Below are positions 1-5,389 of a stretch of 5,936 nt of DNA, in pieces. The translations under genes were made by a program, and so were the position numbers. Position 1 is the stretch's first letter. Each line of letters starts with the position of its first letter. Source of the stretch: Deltaproteobacteria bacterium (lineage in GTDB: Bacteria > Myxococcota_A > UBA9042 > DTJE01); the NCBI GenBank assembly GCA_016784945.1, contig JADHTP010000204.1, positions 1-5,936 on the forward strand, given 5' to 3'. The notes under the pieces are model-generated. The model was not told the DNA's origin, did no database searches, and worked only from the letters and a program-made list of their open reading frames with translations.

Positions 1-477
1 CGGGAACCCATCATCGACCTGATCGTCAAGGACGACACCTACGAACACCTGCCCCGGATCATCGAATTCTGGGCGGGCGAGGGGGCCGGGCACTTCATAC
101 TCTGGCTGGTGTCCCTGTCGGACAGGAACCGGGACAACACGCCCTCACTTCCCCGGGTCACTGACATGAAGGAATACATTACAGAAGCATTTGAAACATC
201 CCGAAGACTGGATGTGTTCTGTGAGTCGAGGCATATCCCGCGCTGCATGCTGCGTGGCTACGAGGAATTCGTGCGCGACCTGCGGCAGGACCGGGTGCGG
301 GTGGTGACGCCGGGCTCGGTCTTCAACCTGTGGGAATCGGAAATCAGCGCCAACACCTTCACGGACAAGTGCCATGGGTGCCGGTACCACGAAGCCGAGT
401 GCATGGGCGCGCGGAAGGACTACCTGGAACGGTACGGCGACGACGAACTGGTCCCTTATCCCGGGAAACCGGATTGA
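1..477 (+). CDS. Radical SAM protein with C-terminal auxiliary Fe-S module (5' end outside window)
   Basis: The frame is open from base 1, so only the last 158 residues are seen; the CxxxCxxC motif of the SAM cluster lies upstream and cannot be checked. Residues 1-80 read like the last strands and helices of a partial TIM barrel (a segment starting VKDDTYEHLPRIIEF, then LVSLSDRN). Next comes IPRCMLRGYEEF (Cys82) and, 42 residues later, C124-x2-C127-x6-C134 followed by YLERYGDDELVP. The same order of motifs occurs in the other three radical SAM proteins of the window, which is the main reason for the call. These cysteines probably bind an auxiliary [4Fe-4S] cluster, as in SPASM/twitch-type enzymes. 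The stop overlaps the Shine-Dalgarno of the methyltransferase gene 10 bp downstream, so the two are probably co-transcribed and translationally coupled. The substrate is unknown. An internal ATG at 109 is not a credible start, because homology-like sequence continues upstream of it. Confidence 0.8.
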   Translation, partial: REPIIDLIVKDDTYEHLPRIIEFWAGEGAGHFILWLVSLSDRNRDNTPSLPRVTDMKEYITEAFETSRRLDVFCESRHIPRCMLRGYEEFVRDLRQDRVRVVTPGSVFNLWESEISANTFTDKCHGCRYHEAECMGARKDYLERYGDDELVPYPGKPD

Positions 478-487
478 GGACTGAAGG
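476..487 (+). promoter_or_regulatory. Shine-Dalgarno that selects the TTG start of the methyltransferase
   Basis: GAGGA at 476-480 overlaps the TGA stop of the upstream gene and lies 7 nt before the TTG at 488. A second purine run, GAAGG at 483-487, directly abuts the TTG. The nearest alternative start, GTG at 500, is 19 nt from GAGGA and 12 nt from GAAGG, so TTG is better placed for GAGGA, although GTG cannot be excluded. The overlap with the stop codon suggests coupling of the two genes. Confidence 0.5.
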
Positions 488-1411
488 TTGAATACACCCG
501 TGTCCAACTCGTTCGACTACACACCGGCCAAGGTGCTGGACGGATTCGTGCTGGACCCGGCGGACTGCACCGCCACGTCCCTCGGCCTGTCCGAAAGCCG
601 GACCAGCCGGGTGGTCCTGGTACAGCGGGACCGACGGTTCCTGCTCTGCCGGACCGCCACGGGGAGCTTCGACGACGCCGAGATACGACGGGTGGTCCAT
701 GACCTGGGGCAGTTGTACCTGGACGTGTCCGGCAAGCCCGCCATAGACGACTTCGCCGACGACGTGAGGCAACTCGTGATCACCGGCGAGTGCCGCGAAT
801 GTCCCCTTTTCGACGGTTGCGTGACCTGTTACCGAGATGCCGTGGGTTCCTTTTTCCTCGAGGACGAGGCCTGGTTGCGAAAGGAACTGGCCGGCCTGAA
901 CGGACGGGTCCTGGACGTGGGCATGGGTCAGGTCCCTTACCTGGGCTCCATCCGGGACGAGGTGCAAGATGGCGCGCTGGAATATCATGGCCTGGATCCC
1001 GAGCCCGGTGTCCTGGAGGCTGCGGGCCGGATGGGGTTGCCGCTCCGTCTGCACGAGGGTCTTGTCGAGGATCTGCCGGAAAACGAGGGTCCGTTCGACC
1101 ACGTGATCGCACTGCGCAGTCTCAATCATTTCGAGGACGTGGATCGGGCTTTGGCGCGGATCTGCACCGTCCTGAAGGACGGGGGAGGGCTCCTGGTGGT
1201 GGAATCCGTGGCGCTGCCCATGGTCCGCTCACGGGAGCACAGCGCCACCAGCCACGAAGCATCGGCGGGTGGTTTCCAGCACTACCGCAACTGGGACTCG
1301 GAACGTGTACTGGAACGGATCCGGGGCCGCCTGCCCCTGGATGTGGTCTTCCACCGGCCCATTGGGCCGGACACCTGCGACCAGTGGATCCTGAAACTGG
1401 TCAAGGCCTGA
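488..1411 (+). CDS. Class I SAM-dependent methyltransferase with N-terminal cysteine-cluster domain
   Basis: The 307-residue protein has two parts. The C-terminal part (about 135-307) is a Rossmann methyltransferase of the Methyltransf_11 type: SAM-binding motif I VLDVGMGQVPYLG at 141-153, the acidic end of strand 2 at YHGLD (Asp170), FDHVIALRSLNHFEDVD at 203-219, and VLKDGGGLLVVE at 228-239. The N-terminal part (about 1-125) is unlike a usual methyltransferase. It has Cys54 in a hydrophobic strand and C102-x2-C105-x5-C111-x2-C114, an arrangement fit for an Fe-S cluster or zinc and similar to the tails of the neighbouring radical SAM proteins. Stand-alone class I enzymes of this fold usually lack such a domain. 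The protein presumably methylates a product or intermediate of the adjacent radical SAM enzymes; this is inferred from context and the substrate is unknown. It is soluble, with no signal peptide or membrane segment. TTG at 488 is preferred for its ribosome site; GTG at 500 is the alternative. Downstream is a convergent gene. Confidence 0.85.
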   Translation: MNTPVSNSFDYTPAKVLDGFVLDPADCTATSLGLSESRTSRVVLVQRDRRFLLCRTATGSFDDAEIRRVVHDLGQLYLDVSGKPAIDDFADDVRQLVITGECRECPLFDGCVTCYRDAVGSFFLEDEAWLRKELAGLNGRVLDVGMGQVPYLGSIRDEVQDGALEYHGLDPEPGVLEAAGRMGLPLRLHEGLVEDLPENEGPFDHVIALRSLNHFEDVDRALARICTVLKDGGGLLVVESVALPMVRSREHSATSHEASAGGFQHYRNWDSERVLERIRGRLPLDVVFHRPIGPDTCDQWILKLVKA

Positions 1412-1416
1412 TAGAT

Positions 1417-1438
1417 GGGACGGTCCGGAGACCGTTTC
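1417..1438 (+). terminator. Hairpin after the methyltransferase gene, possible terminator
   Basis: Bases 1420-1425 (ACGGTC) pair perfectly with 1430-1435 (GACCGT) around the 4-nt loop CGGA. The stem extends to 9 bp (1417-1425 with 1430-1438) through two G-U pairs and a G-C pair. The T run is short and lies partly inside the stem (TTTCCTACAATTT follows). It begins 5 bp past the stop, in the gap between two convergent genes, where a terminator is expected, but the weak T tract keeps the call uncertain. Confidence 0.35.
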
Positions 1439-1447
1439 CTACAATTT

Positions 1448-1489
1448 CGATCAACGATCAACGATCAACGATCAACAATCAACGATCAA
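1448..1489 (+). repeat. Six tandem 7-bp repeats (CGATCAA)
   Basis: Unit CGATCAA is repeated at 1448, 1455, 1462, 1469, 1476 and 1483. Five copies are identical; the fifth in order (1476-1482) is CAATCAA. The array fills half of the 82-bp gap between the convergent methyltransferase and peptidase genes and ends 4 bp before the peptidase stop codon. Read on the minus strand each unit is TTGATCG, which contains TGA. Because 7 is not a multiple of 3, the array stops all three minus-strand frames. It resembles the short heptameric repeats scattered between genes in some bacteria; its function is unknown. Confidence 0.9.
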
Positions 1490-1493
1490 CGCC

Positions 1494-2789
1494 CTACGTC
1501 CACACCACGTAGCCGCCCAGCACCACGGTCAGCACCGTCCCCATGAGAAGGGCCGGGGCGAAGGGGATGGTGCGTGACACCCAGATCACGCTGCCCTTGT
1601 CCCGGTCGATCCACCAGCGTCGCAGCACCTCGGCCTGCTCGGGACGGAGCCCGTCAGCGGCCACCGGTCCCATCTTGTGGTCGAGAAGGTCCTCGTCTTC
1701 CTTCAGGACTTCCTGGGTGCGGCGGGACAGGATCATGCGGGGTTTGAGTTCCCAGACCTTGACGGCCTTGAAGTCGAAGACGTTCAGGTAGATGCCGTAC
1801 AGGATGTAGAAAGTGATCAGGGTCAGGGCCAGGCTTCCCATGCTCAGGACGGTGCCCAGGTTGTAGTTGTCCGTGGGGTACAGGCCCACGTACACGATCC
1901 AGGCCAGGGTGCCCGTCACGATGGGTATGCCCACCCAGAGACGACGCATGGCCCGGGCGATGGGCATGAAGACCAGGAACAGCACCAGGAAGACCAGGGG
2001 CTTGTTGTCCAGCGCGGTGTAGGCGCTCATGGCGTCCCTGAAGACCATGCGCAGGGTCTTGATGCAGATGAAAAGGAACAGGATGCCGAAGAAACCCAGC
2101 AGGAGCTGGCCCGTGTTGTCCCGGACCCATTTCAACGACTTGCGCCACGCCTGTGTCTCGTCCTCCGTGGGCCGCGCCACCTGCCTGACGGTCCGGGCCG
2201 CCATTTCCAGCACCAGCAAGGCCATTACCGACACGAAGGTATTGAAAATGAGGACATAGGCGGGAAACAGGGCCATGTAGGCCTGGCTGTAGGTGGACAG
2301 GGGGAGCATGGCCGCCAGGACCCCGAAGAGCTTGGCGTCGCCCGCGGCCCAGAGGCCGAACCACCACAGGATGAATCCCGTCACCAGGGCCAGCAGCGCG
2401 TTGAGCAGGACCTTGGCCAGGTAGACCCAGAAGGCAGGCGCCGGCAACGTGGATGCTGTCCGGACGGTGGTGTCGGGTGACGGGTACGGGGCGTCGGCCG
2501 TTTTCACGGACACGCCCTCGGGAACCTCCCAGGGAGCGGGGGCGTCGGTCTGTCTCGGAACGTTCGTCCGGGGATCGGCAGCCGTCCACTGGCCCAACTG
2601 GGGATACTGACCGTATTCGACGGCGCCGCCGAAGGTGTTCCAGAGCCCCACGAACAGAACCCAGGCAGCGGCCATGACCAGGCCGCACAGGACCCACCGG
2701 TTGTAGATCTTGCCCCTCATGGCATCGGTGACGGCGCCGCCCGCCGCGAGGACGATGGCGCCCGCCTGTGGGATCCATTCGACGGACAT
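1494..2789 (-). CDS. Prepilin peptidase-like integral membrane aspartyl protease (family A24), enlarged
   Basis: This 431-residue, multi-spanning membrane protein carries both signature sites of A24 prepilin peptidases: TDAMRGKIYNRW with Asp22, and LWAAGDAKLFG with Asp151 (the GxxDxK-type site). Known members cleave the short positively charged leader of type IV pilins and pseudopilins at the inner membrane. About ten hydrophobic segments are visible, near residues 8-20, 33-50, 120-147, 152-163, 171-195, 228-248, 264-280, 286-303, 312-335 and 409-430. There is no N-terminal zinc-type four-cysteine domain as in PilD. Two features are unusual: a soluble Pro/Thr-rich loop at about 52-118, and some 200 extra residues between the second catalytic site and the last helix, including a charged segment at 340-400 (KPRMILSRRTQEVLKEDED). 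The terminal RTIPFAPALLMG resembles the closing helix of ordinary family members, whose length is typically about 150-290 residues. The ATG at 2789 has AGGA 4 nt upstream, and an in-frame TAG two codons before it rules out a longer start. Its role here is unknown: it may serve pili or be associated with the radical SAM genes. Confidence 0.8.
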   Translation of the reverse strand: MSVEWIPQAGAIVLAAGGAVTDAMRGKIYNRWVLCGLVMAAAWVLFVGLWNTFGGAVEYGQYPQLGQWTAADPRTNVPRQTDAPAPWEVPEGVSVKTADAPYPSPDTTVRTASTLPAPAFWVYLAKVLLNALLALVTGFILWWFGLWAAGDAKLFGVLAAMLPLSTYSQAYMALFPAYVLIFNTFVSVMALLVLEMAARTVRQVARPTEDETQAWRKSLKWVRDNTGQLLLGFFGILFLFICIKTLRMVFRDAMSAYTALDNKPLVFLVLFLVFMPIARAMRRLWVGIPIVTGTLAWIVYVGLYPTDNYNLGTVLSMGSLALTLITFYILYGIYLNVFDFKAVKVWELKPRMILSRRTQEVLKEDEDLLDHKMGPVAADGLRPEQAEVLRRWWIDRDKGSVIWVSRTIPFAPALLMGTVLTVVLGGYVVWT

Positions 2790-2795
2790 GGTTTC

Positions 2796-2846
2796 CTATC
2801 CCGATCTATTCATGTCACACCGGCACGAAGACCGTCTAACTTCCAT
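2796..2846 (-). CDS. Possible 16-codon leader ORF before the peptidase gene
   Basis: ATG at 2846-2844 is preceded by a perfect AGGAGG at 2858-2853 with 6-nt spacing, the best ribosome site in the window. It encodes MEVRRSSCRCDMNRSG and ends in TAG at 2798-2796, 6 nt before the peptidase ATG and in the same frame. It could be a leader that couples translation to the peptidase, a small peptide, or a chance product of the repeat-like sequence around it. The peptide matches no family I recognise. Confidence 0.3.
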   Translation of the reverse strand: MEVRRSSCRCDMNRSG

Positions 2847-2852
2847 CTCGGG

Positions 2853-2858
2853 CCTCCT
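2853..2858 (-). promoter_or_regulatory. Strong Shine-Dalgarno AGGAGG in the leader of the peptidase gene
   Basis: On the minus strand the sequence reads AGGAGG, then CCCGAG, then ATG. It lies 63 nt upstream of the peptidase start, too far to serve it directly, so if functional it would serve the 16-codon leader ORF. Confidence 0.35.
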
Positions 2859-2862
2859 GTAG

Positions 2863-2884
2863 GGCCGGACGCCCTCGTCCGGCC
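2863..2884. repeat. Inverted repeat, 9-bp stem
   Basis: GGCCGGACG (2863-2871) pairs perfectly with CGTCCGGCC (2876-2884) around the loop CCCT. There is no T run on either side, so it is not a typical terminator. It resembles short palindromes of REP type. Confidence 0.75.
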
Positions 2885-2958
2885 GTGCATCCGGTCGTGG
2901 GCTCGGACAGGCCCAATGATGACGGGTGAGAATACAGTGTTTCTCCTCGCCTCGTGCC

Positions 2959-2981
2959 AGGGGGGCGCGGCTCGCCCCCCT
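2959..2981. repeat. Inverted repeat, 9-bp stem with G6/C6 run
   Basis: AGGGGGGCG (2959-2967) pairs with CGCCCCCCT (2973-2981) around the loop CGGCT. The very stable stem has no T tract after it. It lies in the middle of the hairpin-rich gap. Confidence 0.75.
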
Positions 2982-3026
2982 CCCACACCCTCGCCTTCGG
3001 CTTCGCGCGGGGTCCCACCCCCTTGC

Positions 3027-3045
3027 ACGGCCGCATTGCGGCCGT
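3027..3045. repeat. Inverted repeat, 8-bp stem, 42 bp past the radical SAM gene
   Basis: ACGGCCGC (3027-3034) pairs with GCGGCCGT (3038-3045) around the 3-nt loop ATT. It is the first stem after the 310-aa radical SAM gene on the minus strand and could slow or end transcription or protect the 3' end of the mRNA. No T tract follows, so a classical terminator is not supported. Confidence 0.7.
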
Positions 3046-3087
3046 CATCCTCCATATTCATATCGTTTCACTCATGAACATTCCGGG

Positions 3088-4020
3088 CTAGGGCTCTTTC
3101 AGCACCTTTTCGCGGACCGCGTCGGGGTCCAGAAACACGGGGTTCAACTCGCTCGAGTCGTAATGCACGTCCATGTCGTAGAGGCCGGCGCAGATGGGCT
3201 TGAAACGGCAGACGGTGCAGGCGTCACCCTTTCCGTGGCGGAACAGGGTTTCCCGCACCAGGCCCTTTTCGTCCAGGAACCGTACGATGCGTTCCTCGCC
3301 CTTGATGATCTTACGGGTTTCCGTGGAGGCCCAGGCGAAGTCGGCCATGTAGCACAGAGGGACCTTTTCGGCCCGGAAGGTCCTTCCGGTGGAGGACAGG
3401 AATGACATGGCCCGGAAAAGAGCGACCTCGCACTCCCACAGGGCGTGAATCACGTCGGGGTTTTCCGACGCCCTGTTCATGCTGGGGTCCAGGTTGTTCC
3501 ACACAAAATGGTGCAGGAAGGGGAACCTCTCGATCAGGAACCGGACGATCCGGTCCAGCTGGCCCGCGTTGTAGTGGTTGATGGTGGTGTTCACGTCGGC
3601 CGTGATGTCCAGGCGCTCCACGTTTTCCAGGGTCTTCAGCACGTTGGCCAGGGAGTCCTCGTTGCAGGTGAGAAAGGCCTGCAGTTCGGGATCGGGGGAC
3701 TGAATGGATACGTGGACGTGATCCAGACCCCGGCCCACCAGGTCCCGCAGGAAACCTTCGTCCGCCAGCTTCTGGCCGTTGCTGATGATCCGGGCGTGGA
3801 TCCCCCGGCCATGGGCATAGGAGATGATCTCGTCCAGCCGGGGGTGCATGGTAGGCTCGCCGCCCGTGAGGATCACACCGTGGTAGCCCCTGTCCACGAA
3901 GTCGTCAACCAGAGCCTTCGCCTGTTCCAGGGTCAGAGTCGCTTCCCGCTCGGGATTCGAGCAGAAACGGCACTTCTGGTTGCACAGCCGGGTCACCTGG
4001 ATGTAGCCGAGATTGGCCAT
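3088..4020 (-). CDS. Radical SAM enzyme with C-terminal auxiliary Fe-S module (310 aa)
   Basis: The protein opens almost at once with the SAM-cluster motif C13-x3-C17-x2-C20 (RLCNQKCRFC), followed by the SAM-binding GGEP at 53-56 and further barrel strands (HARIISNGQ at 75-83, VHVSIQSPDPE at 102-112). This is the radical SAM core that cleaves SAM to a 5'-deoxyadenosyl radical. The tail has VPLCYMADFAW (Cys223) and, 45 residues later, C268-x2-C271-x5-C277 followed by AGLYDMD and SSELNPVF, the same module as in the other radical SAM proteins here; it probably binds an auxiliary [4Fe-4S] cluster. Length and architecture fit the MoaA/NifB/PqqE-like superfamily, but I cannot name a subfamily or substrate. 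The protein is cytoplasmic. The gene starts 16 bp after the 448-aa radical SAM gene and probably shares its transcript. The ATG has only a weak site (GGTGGA, 8 nt upstream). The start is well supported because the first catalytic Cys is residue 13. Confidence 0.92.
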   Translation of the reverse strand: MANLGYIQVTRLCNQKCRFCSNPEREATLTLEQAKALVDDFVDRGYHGVILTGGEPTMHPRLDEIISYAHGRGIHARIISNGQKLADEGFLRDLVGRGLDHVHVSIQSPDPELQAFLTCNEDSLANVLKTLENVERLDITADVNTTINHYNAGQLDRIVRFLIERFPFLHHFVWNNLDPSMNRASENPDVIHALWECEVALFRAMSFLSSTGRTFRAEKVPLCYMADFAWASTETRKIIKGEERIVRFLDEKGLVRETLFRHGKGDACTVCRFKPICAGLYDMDVHYDSSELNPVFLDPDAVREKVLKEP

Positions 4021-4026
4021 GGGGGA

Positions 4027-4061
4027 CGTCCACCGTCTACTGTCTGTCGTCTACCGTTTTC
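4027..4061. repeat. Degenerate 7-bp tandem repeats across a gene junction
   Basis: Five consecutive 7-nt units are visible: CGTCCAC (4027), CGTCTAC (4034), TGTCTGT (4041), CGTCTAC (4048) and CGTTTTC (4055). On the minus strand the unit is GTAGACG. The array supplies the last residues (TVDDRQ) and TAG stop of the 448-aa radical SAM gene, and the GGTGGA-like ribosome site of the next gene. It has the same period as the array at 1448-1489, and the units share C-G at positions 1-2 and A at position 6. Confidence 0.6.
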
Positions 4062-5383
4062 AAACGGGGCTGCAGCGATCGCAATCCCCAGATCCTCGCC
4101 AGGTTCACGTGGAGACCGTGGCAGGCAGCATCATACACGCATTGACGACAGCGGAGGCTTTTCACGCGGTAGAGGCGGCCAATGAAGAACCCGACATACC
4201 CGTCCAGGCGCAGCTTTCCCTCTTCGTCGAACAGGTCGGGGCCGGGCGGGGGCCAGGCCTGACCGCCGTCCTCGGGGCCACCCAGGCAGAAAGGCAGCCC
4301 CGCGATTGGACGCCCCAGGGTCCTGCCGACCCGGACGAGGTCTTCCGGCGGGGGGGCGGCGGCCTCGGCGTCCGCCAGGATTTCGCGGGTGTCCACCCTC
4401 ACCGGACCCTCCACGACACGATTTCCGTCCAGTATCTCGCGACACAGGGCGGGAGAAAGCTCGGTGGCCCCGTCGTCGCCCCGGTCCCATTCGCCTGCCG
4501 CGTATCGGCGCGCCGCATCGCAGAAGGGCTTCAGGAAACAGTAGGAACAGGCGTCACCCAGGCACTCGGGGTCTTTTCCGTGGTCGAAAAGATCCCTGAA
4601 CGCCTCCCTCTCGCCCAGGACCTCGTCGTACAGCTTGTGGGGGTCCTGGAACAGGTCCTCCCGTTCCTCCAGGTACTGGATGGGCAGTCGGTTGGTCCAG
4701 ATGTAGAGGCCCGGGATGGTGGCCAGTTCCAGGGCTCGGCCCAGCTCCCGCCCGATCAGGTCGTCGTCGGCGAACAGCTCGCCCCGGTGTTCATCGAAAC
4801 CTCGACCGAACGGGATCATGTGCAACAGGTCGAATTCCATGACCCCCAGGTCGATATAGAATTCCATGATTTCCCTCAGATGGGGCAGGTTGACGGCGTT
4901 CAGGACGATGTCCACGGAAATGATCAGTCCCAGGCCCTGGAGTCGACGTAGTCCGGCCAGCGCCTCCACGAATGCACCTTCGCGGTCCACCAGTCGGTCA
5001 TACAGTTCCGCCGTGTGCCCGTGCATGGAAAAGGTCGCTTCCCGCAAGCCGTTGGCCGCAGCGGTTTCGGCGAACCGGCGGTATCGGAACATGCGCCCGT
5101 TGGTGACAGTCTGTACCCAGGTGTAGCCCGTTTCCACGCCGAATCGGATCAGGTCCAGGTAGTCTGGATGGATGGTGGGTTCGCCCCCCGACAGGATGAG
5201 ACGGGTGGCCCCTTCGTCGCGGCCCTGGCGGATCTTTCGCCTGACCTCATCGAGGGGCACCACTCGGCCGGTCTGGGCGCCGGAATCCAGGCAGAACAGG
5301 CAGTGGTTGTTGCACGCCCTGGTGAGACGGACCCATTGCCGCTTTTCGTGGACGGCGGACTGCCTGGTTTCCAGTTCGGACAT
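4037..5383 (-). CDS. Radical SAM enzyme with two C-terminal cysteine modules (448 aa)
   Basis: The radical SAM core is complete: C24-x3-C28-x2-C31 (RACNNHCLFC), GGEP at 66-69, QTVTNGRMF at 91-99 and ATFSMHGHTAE at 116-126. Two modules follow. The first has LPIQYLEE at 233-240 and C274, C279-x2-C282-x5-C288; the position that is Cys in the sister proteins is Gln236, and Cys274 is an extra cysteine that may replace it as ligand. A Pro/Asp/Glu-rich linker follows (about 295-350). The second module has GLPFCLGGPED (Cys366) and, 46 residues later, C412-x2-C415-x5-C421, then HGLHVNLARIWGLRSLQ. The protein is thus longer than its 310-aa neighbour by a repeated tail and may carry two auxiliary clusters. 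The substrate is unknown. The ATG lies 6 bp after the stop of the upstream radical SAM gene, with AGGAAG 11 nt upstream, which implies coupling. The last six codons and stop lie in 7-bp repeats, so the C-terminus is probably unimportant. Confidence 0.92.
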   Translation of the reverse strand: MSELETRQSAVHEKRQWVRLTRACNNHCLFCLDSGAQTGRVVPLDEVRRKIRQGRDEGATRLILSGGEPTIHPDYLDLIRFGVETGYTWVQTVTNGRMFRYRRFAETAAANGLREATFSMHGHTAELYDRLVDREGAFVEALAGLRRLQGLGLIISVDIVLNAVNLPHLREIMEFYIDLGVMEFDLLHMIPFGRGFDEHRGELFADDDLIGRELGRALELATIPGLYIWTNRLPIQYLEEREDLFQDPHKLYDEVLGEREAFRDLFDHGKDPECLGDACSYCFLKPFCDAARRYAAGEWDRGDDGATELSPALCREILDGNRVVEGPVRVDTREILADAEAAAPPPEDLVRVGRTLGRPIAGLPFCLGGPEDGGQAWPPPGPDLFDEEGKLRLDGYVGFFIGRLYRVKSLRCRQCVYDAACHGLHVNLARIWGLRSLQPRLKTVDDRQ

Positions 5384-5389
5384 GGCCTG

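Larger units (their letters stand above)
2790..3087. other. 298-bp hairpin-rich intergenic region, probably non-coding, repeat-like
   Basis: The stretch between the 310-aa radical SAM gene and the peptidase gene contains three strong perfect inverted repeats (entered separately), a G/C-run section at 2955-3025 and little coding character. Minus-strand frames stay open across it (about 2810-3061 and 2836-3048), but they overlap each other, begin without a ribosome site and are rich in Gly, Arg, Pro and Ala, as expected from G+C-rich non-coding DNA. I see no convincing sigma-70 promoter, although the peptidase may have one here. Several palindromes packed into a short region suggest a REP/MITE-like dispersed element or a structured RNA leader. 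Confidence 0.55.

Noticed and set aside
1448..1489. CRISPR array
   Set aside because: The units are 7 bp and directly adjacent, with no spacers.
790..1512. Long plus-strand open frame (240 codons) overlapping the methyltransferase gene
   Set aside because: It is a G+C-rich shadow frame full of Gly, Arg and Pro, and overlaps a gene with clear methyltransferase motifs and a ribosome site.
1654..2778. Long minus-strand open frame (374 codons) inside the peptidase gene
   Set aside because: Out-of-frame shadow with repetitive Gly/His/Pro/Arg composition; the peptidase frame has membrane segments and both catalytic sites.
2863..3045. The three intergenic palindromes as Rho-independent terminators
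   Set aside because: None is followed by a T tract on either strand.
2810..3061. Small minus-strand ORF of 83 codons in the intergenic gap, and an overlapping one of 70 codons
   Set aside because: No ribosome site, overlapping frames, low-complexity Gly/Arg/Pro composition, and the sequence is dominated by palindromes.
4013..4951. Plus-strand open frame of 312 codons antisense to the 448-aa radical SAM gene
   Set aside because: Antisense shadow rich in Gln, Val and Gly; the opposite strand has unmistakable radical SAM motifs.
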